Shown: positions 25,581 through 34,349 of the stretch, in pieces | Layout: the number at the start of each line of letters is the position of its first letter | How positions within the stretch are numbered: position 1 is the first letter of the stretch | NCBI RefSeq assembly: GCF_007748195.1 | Contig: NZ_CP037920.1 | Location: 4,415,800 to 4,479,799 of the forward strand | Origin: Gimesia aquarii | Lineage (GTDB): Bacteria > Planctomycetota > Planctomycetia > Planctomycetales > Planctomycetaceae | DNA: 64,000 nt | Direction: 5' to 3' | Position numbers and translations under genes: made by a program | The notes under the pieces: model-generated | What the model was told of the DNA's origin: nothing | Seen by the model: only the letters and a program-made list of their open reading frames with translations | Database searches by the model: none

Positions 25581-27638
25581 TTAAGATGACTGATCGTGTT
25601 CAAGAATGCGAACGACTTGATGATACGTGTCGACTTCGATCAAATCGCCTGTTTTGATTTTCCTGGTTGCCTGTTGTGTCCCGATTAAGGCTGGTTTCCG
25701 TAACTCACGAGCCAGAATCGCCGCATGACAGGCAATCCCACCATCATCGGTCACAATGGCCCCACACCGCTCTAACAAAGGCATCAATGCCGGACTGGAT
25801 TGAATTGAAACTAAAACTTCATCGGGTTCCATTGTCTGTCCCATTGCGTCCAAGCTCAGAACTACGTGGGCACGTCCTCGAAAAACCCCTGGCCAGGCCA
25901 CCTGACCTGTTAACTCATGGGAATGACTCGCAGGCTGGAGCTGCCTTTGTTTTGCCAGTCGTGTCAGTAAGTAACCTGTTTGTGAGACGAGATGAAATGT
26001 CTCCTGATCTTCAATGACTTGAAAAATAGATCGATCGCCCGCCTCGACGGCGGCTAAACGAGACTCTAATAAATCCCGCGTCACTAATCCGTTTTTCAGC
26101 TCACTCCAGACGATCAGCTCGCAAGCCCGTTCAGGTTTGGAAAAACCAAGCGTTTTCGCAGTTTTGATCGCCAACGGTTCGAGGATTCTTCGCTCGATCA
26201 CCGGGTAGAACGTATGCGAGCGAATCTCCTCTGAAAGCGCTTGCACCTCGGGATCTTGAATTTGGTTTGATTCGATGTAGATCAAAACCCAGGCAGGAAA
26301 GACCGTCGTGTGCTGAGCGATATCGGCAAAAAAATCTTCAATCTCCTGCAAACTGTCAAATCCTTCAAGCCCTCGATCAATTCGTGCATACCCCTGGTCG
26401 TAGAGGCCTAATGCATGCTTTAAAATCTCGATCAGATGAGCCCGCTCATTTTGTAACAGATTGCCGATGTGCTCCATATAGGCATCGAGTGACTTTTTCG
26501 CATAAAAGAGATTGAACAGTCCCGTATCATCCTGAATTAACAATGTTTCGTTCAAATGTGTACCTAAGGTTTTGTCAGCATGTTTTGAATCAAGCCAAAA
26601 GGGTAGGACTGTCGCCGCCAGCAAAAAAAACGGGCGACGAACAAGAAATTGCCATTCCTGGGACTCATCAATCAGTGTTTGATCATATTCATTCGCCAGA
26701 GTGGTAATGGGCCGTGCCTGCAATATCTGAAACGCACCATCTTCAATCGCCCATTCCGTATCGATGGGATGCCCGTAATGATCGTGCAAGCGAGCCAGTA
26801 TCTTTGAATATTCGATCACTTGCTGGCTGGTGATTTTCGGCTTTGTTCCTCGACCATCCAGGTCCTGCCATTTCGGTTTTGAATGATCGCTCCCCATCCA
26901 CAAAGCCTCTTTCTGATCACCGACAATGGATTCGAGGATTTCATTTGAATGACGCGCAACCACAAACTGGTCTGGGACAATTCTCCCGGAAACGATGGCT
27001 TCTCCCAGCCCCAAACAGGCCTCGATCAATTGAATGTCCGGCTCTTGTGTGACAGGATGCACTGAAAATCCAATACCGGAAATTTCACTGGCGATCATTT
27101 TTTGAACGACGACGGCCACAGAAATTTGCCCCGCTGCATATCCATGAGTGGCACCATACGACAAAGCCGATTGACTAAACAGAGAAAGCCAGCAACTTCG
27201 GATGTTCTCTACGATCTTGTCAGGCGTGACGTCTAAAAACGTTTCTAATTGTCCAGCCCAGGCACTGGTAGCGCTATCCTCACAGGTGGCGCTGGAACGC
27301 ACAGAAACTCGACCTGCCTGAAGCGTTTGCTCCGCTTTGTTAATTGCTTCAATTACTTCGTCAGGAATCGCTGCAACTTCAAGGGCGGAGTGAATCTGTT
27401 GATTCGCTTGAGCTAAATCAATCTTTCCTGCATTCAGAGTTTGAATGGTATCAACGATAATTTGTTTCAGATCGCCCTGAGAAATGAACTTCTGAAACGC
27501 AAAACTGGTTACTACAAAACCGGGAGGGACAGGGGCCTTGGCACACATCAGCTCACCCAACGAAGCACCTTTCCCGCCTGCCTCAAAAACATGAGAGGAA
27601 TTCAGTTCAGATAACGGACAGGTATATCGACTTGCCAT
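25581..27638 (-). CDS. PEP-synthase/rifampin-phosphotransferase-like enzyme
   Basis: 685 residues. Residues about 15-310 are the PPDK-type ATP-grasp domain (GGKGASLGELM, VSVRSSATCEDSA, WAGQLETFL, TEWAIEDGAFQILQARPI). A divergent helical middle (about 320-590) follows. The C-terminus is the swivelling phosphohistidine domain: TDDGGIACHAAILARELRKP holds the catalytic His. The pyruvate/PEP-binding TIM barrel of true PEP synthase is absent. This order, ATP-grasp, middle domain, His domain, is that of rifampin phosphotransferase (about 865 residues), which uses ATP to phosphorylate a substrate bound by the middle domain. The middle is shorter here and the substrate is unknown. Confidence 0.8.
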   Translation of the reverse strand: MASRYTCPLSELNSSHVFEAGGKGASLGELMCAKAPVPPGFVVTSFAFQKFISQGDLKQIIVDTIQTLNAGKIDLAQANQQIHSALEVAAIPDEVIEAINKAEQTLQAGRVSVRSSATCEDSATSAWAGQLETFLDVTPDKIVENIRSCWLSLFSQSALSYGATHGYAAGQISVAVVVQKMIASEISGIGFSVHPVTQEPDIQLIEACLGLGEAIVSGRIVPDQFVVARHSNEILESIVGDQKEALWMGSDHSKPKWQDLDGRGTKPKITSQQVIEYSKILARLHDHYGHPIDTEWAIEDGAFQILQARPITTLANEYDQTLIDESQEWQFLVRRPFFLLAATVLPFWLDSKHADKTLGTHLNETLLIQDDTGLFNLFYAKKSLDAYMEHIGNLLQNERAHLIEILKHALGLYDQGYARIDRGLEGFDSLQEIEDFFADIAQHTTVFPAWVLIYIESNQIQDPEVQALSEEIRSHTFYPVIERRILEPLAIKTAKTLGFSKPERACELIVWSELKNGLVTRDLLESRLAAVEAGDRSIFQVIEDQETFHLVSQTGYLLTRLAKQRQLQPASHSHELTGQVAWPGVFRGRAHVVLSLDAMGQTMEPDEVLVSIQSSPALMPLLERCGAIVTDDGGIACHAAILARELRKPALIGTQQATRKIKTGDLIEVDTYHQVVRILEHDQSS

Positions 27639-27922
27639 GACTCAACCTTCACTTAGTTCAGGGACTCTGATTTTTGTGTCTGACTTGCTGAAAATGATTC
27701 AGAATGGCCCGTCCCATAGAATAACGAAATAGTTCCGCAAAGGCTAACAGTAATAGATAAGATCTATCAGCACCAACACGACCAGCACGGAGCCGGATAG
27801 TTCAGACATCAATTGACAATGAGAATTCAAAAGCGTATTTAGTTTTGTTCAAGAATCATAAACACCCCAGTTTCTTAAAAGGTTCAATTATCAGACGCCG
27901 CCAGCTCATACGGGAGCCCCTC

Positions 27923-28765
27923 ATGCAGAAATCGGTTTTACTCTTATTATTGTTCGGTTTGCAGACGTTAAGTGTCTATGCGGAAGAGCCAACGGCTTCC
28001 TCACCCAAAACTTATCAGGGACTCGACGCGACACTCTGGATGCAAACCTCTGTGGAACATGATGTCGCCTGTGTTCAGGCTTATCGACTCGCAACCATGC
28101 AATCAATCAAAGCTCTGAGAGATCCCTGCTGGACTGCGGCAGTGGAGCAAACAGCAGGCTACGCGCAGCTTCCTCCTGCAGTGATTCTCGACCTTGATGA
28201 AACGGTACTCAACAACGCAGCTTTTATGGCACGGCTCGTCAAACGAGACAAAGACTGGGATGAAGACCTGTGGAGCCAATGGGTCAGAGAAAAAAAGTCA
28301 AAAGCGATTCCCGGGGTTAAAGAGTTCCTCAACCGTTTGATTCAAAACAACGTAGCGATTTTCTTCATTACGAATCGCGACTATCGATTGGAAACTCCGA
28401 CCGTGGAAAACCTGTCCCGCGTGCTTGGCATGAAGATCAACCAATCGCAGGTACTCTGCCAAAACGAAAAACCAGATTGGACCTGGAATAAAACCTCACG
28501 CCGCGCCTTCGTCACACGTGATCATAGAATCCTGCTGCTGCTGGGCGATGACTTCAACGACTTCACCTACCAGGGAAAACTTCCACCCCCAGAACGCATC
28601 ACACAGGGTGAACGCTTTAAAAGTTATTGGGGCAGAAGATGGATCCTCCTGCCGAACCCGGTCTACGGCGACTGGGAAAAAGCCTTCTATCATTACGACG
28701 GTGCGCTGCCTGCTGCAAAAAAGCTCCACTTGAAATTTGAAGCACTCGAATCCAACAACAATTGA
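27923..28765 (+). CDS. Exported HAD-family acid phosphatase, e(P4)-like
   Basis: 280 residues. Residues 1-22 are a signal peptide (LLLLLFGLQTLSVYAE) without a lipobox Cys. The HAD phosphatase motifs are VILDLDETVLNN (nucleophile Asp and acid/base Asp), FFITNRD (motif II), and LLLGDDFNDF (motif IV, Asp-Asp). This matches class B/C acid phosphatases such as H. influenzae e(P4), which dephosphorylate nucleotides such as NMN in the periplasm. The ATG at 27923 has GGGAG upstream; the longer ORF from 27845 has a poor start. It stands alone, divergent from the PEP-enzyme gene. Confidence 0.88.
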   Translation: MQKSVLLLLLFGLQTLSVYAEEPTASSPKTYQGLDATLWMQTSVEHDVACVQAYRLATMQSIKALRDPCWTAAVEQTAGYAQLPPAVILDLDETVLNNAAFMARLVKRDKDWDEDLWSQWVREKKSKAIPGVKEFLNRLIQNNVAIFFITNRDYRLETPTVENLSRVLGMKINQSQVLCQNEKPDWTWNKTSRRAFVTRDHRILLLLGDDFNDFTYQGKLPPPERITQGERFKSYWGRRWILLPNPVYGDWEKAFYHYDGALPAAKKLHLKFEALESNNN

Positions 28766-29052
28766 TTCGTTAGTAATTGCACTGGGGCAGTGCCTCTCTA
28801 TCAAGTAACATTTTGTTTCTTAATGTTCATAAATATTTAACAATTAATTACATTTATTAATTTATAGTATTGACTACCAATTATCGGTAGTAATAATTAT
28901 TTGAGATAGTTTATAAATCTATATTAATAGATCTATCTACCTATTTTATTAGTATTTAAATCTCTCAACACGCGCCCTGGTTGAATAAATACAAACACTT
29001 CATCTCTTTCAAATTCCAGTTTATCTATTCTCGTTGAAAGGCAGGCACACTC
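28766..29052. other. AT-rich leader of the second DUF1559 module
   Basis: No gene. Strongly AT-rich (28810-28960), with several TATAAT-like stretches; a promoter for the DUF1559 gene at 29053 is likely, but no single one stands out. Confidence 0.35.
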
Positions 29053-30015
29053 ATGCGCACACAAAGACTACGAAAACACGGTTTTACGCTGATTGAGTTA
29101 TTAGTGGTGATTGCGATCATCGCTATCTTGATCGCTCTACTCTTACCAGCGGTCCAACAAGCGCGAGAAGCGGCTCGCCGCAGTACCTGCAAAAACAATC
29201 TGAAACAAATTGGGTTGGCATTACACAATTATCATGATACTCATCGAGTATTTCCTCCGGCGACGATTAATGCGGGACTCTCTTATTGCGATAGAGTTCA
29301 TGGCGTAGGTAATACACTCTTAAATCATACTTGTTATCAAATGATTCTACCATTCATCGACCAGGCTCCATTGTACAATCAATTTAACTGGGCAATTTCT
29401 AGTGGTCAGGCTAATCATGGTACTGAATGCACAGGTGCACCGACAGCGTCTCCCTCGAATCAATATTCAGTTGTCACTTCCAATTTACCTGTCTTTTTAT
29501 GCCCTTCTGACCCGGGGACACAGCAGAACTCAAGCACATCTGGTCCATATCATGCCACCCCGGGTTGGCGCACCAGCTATGGTGTCGCGAATTATACTAC
29601 TGGCGGTGCTGCCGGAAGCTGGAAAGCAAACAACAGCACACTCAAAGGCACGATGGGCCCCAATGGTGCAGCTCAATTTCGCGACATAAAAGACGGCTCA
29701 AGCAACACAATGATTTTGTGTGAAACACAGTTGAATAAAACTTCAACAAGTTATGGCCCCTATTGGAACACGGCTACCCACACGTTCTTTGTTATGCCAG
29801 GGGTGAATAATTATACGCTCAATCACGACTGGGATGGTGCGACGACAAGTAGTGTCAAGCAATACGCATGGGGCGCCGGAAGCTTCCATGTGGGTGGAGG
29901 ACATATTCTCATGGCCGATGGTGCCGTTCGCTTCCTCAGTGAAAATGCGGATCGTGTTGCCGTTGTTCAAGCATTGGTTTCAATCGGAGGCGGTGAAGTT
30001 CTTCCGGAATTTTAA
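29053..30015 (+). CDS. DUF1559 protein with type IV prepilin-like N-terminus (module 2)
   Basis: 320 residues. The first 60 residues ([20 protein letters not shown] and on) nearly repeat those of modules 1 and 3. The body resembles module 3 most: [10 protein letters not shown] … [60 protein letters not shown] and [20 protein letters not shown]. Probably a secreted pseudopilin-like protein. The lipoprotein follows 153 bases on with a terminator hairpin between. Confidence 0.95.
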   Translation: MRTQRLRKHGFTLIELLVVIAIIAILIALLLPAVQQAREAARRSTCKNNLKQIGLALHNYHDTHRVFPPATINAGLSYCDRVHGVGNTLLNHTCYQMILPFIDQAPLYNQFNWAISSGQANHGTECTGAPTASPSNQYSVVTSNLPVFLCPSDPGTQQNSSTSGPYHATPGWRTSYGVANYTTGGAAGSWKANNSTLKGTMGPNGAAQFRDIKDGSSNTMILCETQLNKTSTSYGPYWNTATHTFFVMPGVNNYTLNHDWDGATTSSVKQYAWGAGSFHVGGGHILMADGAVRFLSENADRVAVVQALVSIGGGEVLPEF

Positions 30016-30054
30016 CCAATGAGCCTCTAACAATCTTTGGCAGTTTTAGAGTTT

Positions 30055-30086
30055 ACCGTGATGACATTGTGTCATCACGGTGTTTT
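30055..30086 (+). terminator. Terminator between DUF1559 and lipoprotein genes (module 2)
   Basis: ACCGTGATGACA and TGTCATCACGGT form a perfect 12-base stem with loop TTG, followed by GTTTTG. It occupies the same place as the terminator in module 1, between the DUF1559 gene and its lipoprotein. Confidence 0.75.
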
Positions 30087-30167
30087 GAAATGATCAATGT
30101 GGATTCTCCTATTGTCTCCACCATCTCTGCGATGTAAGTCGTTTTCGTTTTTAGCGCAGGCAATCTC

Positions 30168-30608
30168 ATGAAAACAAATCCATTCTCACTTCATCTAAGT
30201 CAAGTTTATTTATTGATTGTTCTCGTAAGTCTCTCAGGCTGTATGGGAGATGGGTCCGAGCCAATACCCGAGCTTGCTGAAGTCACTGGTGTGATAACCC
30301 TGGATGGAAAACCAATCAAAGCAGCCAATGTAACCTTTGAGCCTGAGAGTGCCGGAGAAAATGGTAGACGCCGCGCTTCAAGTGGAACCACGGAAAAAGA
30401 TGGAACCTACAAACTACAATACAATCCCAACGCATTGGGAGCGACTTTAGGCAAACATAAAGTAACAATCATGAAAATGTCGGATAACCCTGATGAAGCA
30501 GGCAAGCACTTGGTTCCACCTAAATACAACGATAGCAGTACTTCTGGATTAACTGCTGAAGTCACTCAGGGCGAAAATAAGTTCGACTTCGATTTAAAGT
30601 CAAAATAA
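30168..30608 (+). CDS. Small lipoprotein with beta domain (module 2)
   Basis: 146 residues. Lipobox SLSGC at about residue 25. The mature part reads LAEVTGVITLDGKPIKAANV, then TFEPES, GTYKLQYNP, GKHKVTIMKM and ends FDFDLKSK, a carboxypeptidase-regulatory-like beta domain. Closest relative in the window is the module 3 lipoprotein. Each copy follows a DUF1559 gene in the same direction, so the two probably work together at the cell surface; the role is unknown. Confidence 0.88.
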   Translation: MKTNPFSLHLSQVYLLIVLVSLSGCMGDGSEPIPELAEVTGVITLDGKPIKAANVTFEPESAGENGRRRASSGTTEKDGTYKLQYNPNALGATLGKHKVTIMKMSDNPDEAGKHLVPPKYNDSSTSGLTAEVTQGENKFDFDLKSK

Positions 30609-30650
30609 AATCTCTAATGACATTGCAAAACCAAGCCACTCAGTTCTTGA

Positions 30651-31778
30651 TCACAGTCTGGCTGTTTCCTTAACGGGAACTTTTGCTTCGGTTGGCTCAA
30701 CGGCTCCCACATAATGGCTGCTACGCAGTAGAAACCGTTTTTCTACCACGTTCCACATAAATATCGCCCCAATCAATGTGATGCTGACAGCGGAAGAGAG
30801 GAAGTACCAGGGTCGCCCTGTAAACCAACCCGAATTCAACAAAAGTTGAATCACCGGGAAGTGCAAGATATACACGCCGTAGGAAAAATCTCCATACTTG
30901 CCGAAATTTCCTGCGTACAGAAACAGACCAAAAAAGAGAACTAATATCGCCAGTGCAAAAGGTTGCAGGAGGGGCAGGGCAAATTGAAAGTGGATTAGAC
31001 ACACCGCAACCGCCGCAGTTACAAAGTATCTCACATGGCGTTCAAAAAAAGGTAGGTAATAAAACAAACACGCCCCCGCCATGAAATACGAGAGTTGCCC
31101 CGGCAATTGACGTCCCAGCCGTTCGTAAAAATTGACCCCAGTCTGAACTGCTGCGAAAGTCATTAGTTCTGCGTACGCCACCGAGAGACAGTAAATCAAA
31201 ATGAGTAGAGGAAGTCGGGGAAATTTGCGAAAGCAATACACGAACAGCGGCACAGCCAGATAAAACATGACCTCAATTTTGAGCGTCCACAGTGCTCCAT
31301 TGACGGCTGACAACTTGTTCGCTTCAAACACCCCAGGTAAATTCGGCTGCAAGAAATTCAGAAACGTGAGGTTCGCAACCACGTACTTGAGCCATACCAG
31401 AGAAAAATAGTCTTGAATGGGCTGCCGGCTCACGATAACAAAACTGATCGCACACAACATGATAACCGTGCAATATGCGGGATAAATCCGCCGCACGCGT
31501 TTACTGGCATAAGAAGTTAGAGAAGAAGATCGCTCGTAACTCATCACGATCAAAAAGCCACTCACCACAAAAAACGCCTGAACTGCAACTTGTGCAGACA
31601 ACATCCCTGCCAGTCCTCGTAGTTGCTCAAAACCCGAAAGCTCATAAGCATGTACCAGGCAGACAGCCATCGCCAACAACAATCGCAACAGATCGAAGTT
31701 ATTCTGTTTCAAGCGAGGGTGATCGAGAGGCAGTAATTCCATTTCCTGTCCCGAGTTTTGAACGTCTTTATTAAACAA
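30651..31778 (-). CDS. Acyltransferase family 3 membrane protein (OafA/YrhL type)
   Basis: 375 residues with about ten membrane helices. The N-terminus NNFDLLRLLLAMAVCLVHAY holds the conserved D-LR-L and His of acyltransferase family 3, followed by AFFVVSGFLIVMSYERSSS and KRVRRIYPAY, the other family motifs. These proteins transfer acetyl or other acyl groups to sugars of surface polysaccharides across the inner membrane. No glycan gene cluster is adjacent. Convergent with the module 2 lipoprotein. Confidence 0.9.
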   Translation of the reverse strand: MFNKDVQNSGQEMELLPLDHPRLKQNNFDLLRLLLAMAVCLVHAYELSGFEQLRGLAGMLSAQVAVQAFFVVSGFLIVMSYERSSSLTSYASKRVRRIYPAYCTVIMLCAISFVIVSRQPIQDYFSLVWLKYVVANLTFLNFLQPNLPGVFEANKLSAVNGALWTLKIEVMFYLAVPLFVYCFRKFPRLPLLILIYCLSVAYAELMTFAAVQTGVNFYERLGRQLPGQLSYFMAGACLFYYLPFFERHVRYFVTAAVAVCLIHFQFALPLLQPFALAILVLFFGLFLYAGNFGKYGDFSYGVYILHFPVIQLLLNSGWFTGRPWYFLSSAVSITLIGAIFMWNVVEKRFLLRSSHYVGAVEPTEAKVPVKETARL

Positions 31779-32196
31779 ATCACGCCCAAACTGTCGCGAA
31801 CAAAGGGAATCCTGTCAAGATGGGATATGAGACAATGGGGAAAGGGTTGCCTTGTATCAACAAGTTTCAGCAAAGTAAATGCTTACGATAGAGTTGTACT
31901 ACCCATCGATAACAATATCGAGGTGCATTTGATACTTTCAGCCTTCATCCTTCTTAGGCAAATGCCCTCTAACGGGACTGTCTTTTGCAACCATCGGGAA
32001 AGCAACTTAAGGTAATTAAATATTAAAATCAGATGTTTTGCTTCCTTTTTTGTTGATTCGTGTAGAAAATTCATTTTCACAATCGCAATATAAAGTTGAA
32101 ACGATGATCTGGTAGGAACTCATTAAGCAACACTCGCTGGTTACACTTAATTATGCCTGCTTTGTTCATGTCACTATAGAGAGGAAATACATTCAA
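31779..32196. other. Intergenic region
   Basis: No gene recognised. Short ORFs in both strands lack codon signal or homology. The region upstream of 32197 has GAGAGGAAATA as ribosome binding site for the lipoprotein gene. Confidence 0.3.
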
Positions 32197-33450
32197 ATGC
32201 ATCAACTGAAATTTCTGAATCAAAGCAGCCTCTTCTCACTTCTCTTTCACCGAGTGATTCAGACAGCGTTTCTTGTCACACTGATTGGCACTGGTTGCAC
32301 GGATCAGCCAGAGAAAACGAACACGAGTACTGAAAAACAAAAGCAAGAAACTCAAGTAGACTCTCAGATAGACGTAGGCTCTCGGATCGCCGAAATAAAG
32401 AAACAGTGGCAAAAACTGAAAGGTGAGATACGAACTGCATCAGCACAGTCCAAAGAAGATCTTCAAACAGAGTTGAACCGTCTCAACACAGAATGGAAAT
32501 CGTTACTGGAAGACCAACAGAAATTATACAAAGAACAATATGATTCAGCGGGAAAGGACCTGTTGGAGCATTGGAAAAAAATGAAAGAGTCAAAAGAGGC
32601 TGCCAAAGCGAATCTTTCGAAGGACATCGATCGCCTTCGTAGCGAATGGAACGACTCTTTTTTAAGTTTAAAAGAAAGCTATAGCGAACAAATTCAAAAA
32701 CTTCGTGATGAGTTGACTGTATTAGAAAAACAAGCGGCAGAAAACAAAGAAAAAATAACCAAAAAATTAATAGAGAAAAGAGCCACCATCCGCCAGCGGT
32801 ATACAGAAGAAGTCAAACAACTTCGTCAGGGATATGAAAATTTCCTTGACTCTTTAGCTGAAGAAATTTCCCGTTTGAAGTCCCAGGCCAAAACCGCTTC
32901 AACAGAAACAAAAGCAAACTTAATGGATCAAATCGATCAACTGAATGCGCAATCCAACAAGCAATATGAAGAATTAAGAACTCACACTCAGGAGATTAAC
33001 AAGAGGTCGCATGCCTATTTCGATCAGACGGTACAAATGATTCAAAAATCGAATAAAGGCGCCTCCGAGAAATTGAAATCGGAACTGGGCAAAATCGCCC
33101 AGTCTACAACTGACTTCAATACCAAAATGATTTCTCAGACAGAAGCATTTATGGCGAAGCTGGATCAACAGATCTCCAATCTGGAAACACGTATCACAGA
33201 AGCAAAATCAGAAACGAAAACAGGGCTTCAAAATCGGCAGAGTGAACTACAGACACAACGCAAGCAATTACAAAAAGAACTGACTGCTGAATATGAATCT
33301 GCCATGCTCACCATGCAGAAGGAAATGGACCAGCTTAAAGCAGAAGCGGAAACCGCATCTGGAAAAACCAAAAAGCAATTAATCAAAGGCATTGACTACC
33401 TGCAGACCCAGCTTGAGATGCTAAAGCAAAAACTGGAAAACAAGCAATAA
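32197..33450 (+). CDS. Coiled-coil lipoprotein
   Basis: 417 residues. The signal ends in a lipobox (LIGTGC, Cys near residue 33). From about residue 55 to the end the protein is almost entirely charged alpha-helix with heptad patterns, rich in Lys, Glu and Gln. A motif of the form K-x-x-T-A-S-(A/T/G)-x-(S/T)-K-x-x-L recurs (TASAQSKEDL, TASTETKANL, TASGKTKKQL), which suggests the coil arose by internal repetition. It should form a long rod attached to a membrane, perhaps bridging envelope layers. No named family recognised. Confidence 0.75.
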   Translation: MHQLKFLNQSSLFSLLFHRVIQTAFLVTLIGTGCTDQPEKTNTSTEKQKQETQVDSQIDVGSRIAEIKKQWQKLKGEIRTASAQSKEDLQTELNRLNTEWKSLLEDQQKLYKEQYDSAGKDLLEHWKKMKESKEAAKANLSKDIDRLRSEWNDSFLSLKESYSEQIQKLRDELTVLEKQAAENKEKITKKLIEKRATIRQRYTEEVKQLRQGYENFLDSLAEEISRLKSQAKTASTETKANLMDQIDQLNAQSNKQYEELRTHTQEINKRSHAYFDQTVQMIQKSNKGASEKLKSELGKIAQSTTDFNTKMISQTEAFMAKLDQQISNLETRITEAKSETKTGLQNRQSELQTQRKQLQKELTAEYESAMLTMQKEMDQLKAEAETASGKTKKQLIKGIDYLQTQLEMLKQKLENKQ

Positions 33451-33524
33451 CCTGAATGTCACCAGAATTAATCCTGAAGCAGTTTCAGTAACCAGGAGAA
33501 ATTAATTTACGTTACACTATTAAA

Positions 33525-34028
33525 TCACTGCTTCGGTTGTGGGACCCGAAATCGTTCCAGCGGATCAAACTCACCCTTATTAAATAACGTTTTTGTGTAA
33601 GGTGTAGTGGAAGGCTTCTGGTAAGACACAGTAACCGAAACGATTTTCACATGTGTCGGTATCTCTTCCCGATCAATCAGTGTTTTGATTTCTAGCGGGA
33701 CAGATTTATCATGTTTGATCATGAATTTTGTAAATAACTCTTGATCGTTCTCACTAATCACACTTTTGTAAGCAGCAGCATTCTTTTGAGAAGGTGAATC
33801 CATAGATGCTACAAAGATGGAAATCATACTCATCAACAAATTGACTATGAACATGGTGAAATACGAAGTCGAATTGTCCTTAGTCTCCAACAGGCCATTT
33901 TCGACTTGAGCCCGACGGAAATCAAAATCGCAAAAAAGACATTCTTCTGCTTCCCGCTCGATGTCTGCTTTACAACAGGGACATGTCTGGTAGATTAACC
34001 TCTGATCTTCGCTATAAATTTCGCTCAT
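33525..34028 (-). CDS. Zinc-ribbon protein with one membrane helix
   Basis: 167 residues. CPCCKADIEREAEECLFCDF near the N-terminus is a zinc ribbon with two CxxC pairs; a membrane helix lies at about 58-76 (MFIVNLLMSMISIFVASM). The C-terminal part would be outside the membrane and contains no recognised domain. Function unknown. Convergent with the coiled-coil lipoprotein. Confidence 0.65.
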   Translation of the reverse strand: MSEIYSEDQRLIYQTCPCCKADIEREAEECLFCDFDFRRAQVENGLLETKDNSTSYFTMFIVNLLMSMISIFVASMDSPSQKNAAAYKSVISENDQELFTKFMIKHDKSVPLEIKTLIDREEIPTHVKIVSVTVSYQKPSTTPYTKTLFNKGEFDPLERFRVPQPKQ

Positions 34029-34349
34029 CTAAGATCTCCCCTGATTGATGAGGTATTGAGTTTTCCGTCTCGATCAATGGCCCATGGGGTTATTTTATAA
34101 AATCAAAATTAGTCAAACAATCGCATTTTCCATGAATGTCACAGGAATTCATTTTTTCATAAAATCGTCAAAAAGTGGACAAAATCAGAGTGACCGGGGT
34201 TCGCAGGAAGCTAACCGATTTGCCTGTGATGCCGCATTCCCACGATTCCTTTTGAAATCTTGACCTCACTCACTGGCACTACTTCATCATCTCTTCATAA
34301 TACTACCAGCAATCAAAACGAATTCACTTCACTTCCGGGAACAGCATCA

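Noticed and set aside
31758-32015. 85-codon plus-strand ORF between the acyltransferase and the coiled-coil lipoprotein
   Set aside because: No domain, no ribosome site, overlaps the acyltransferase start and promoter.
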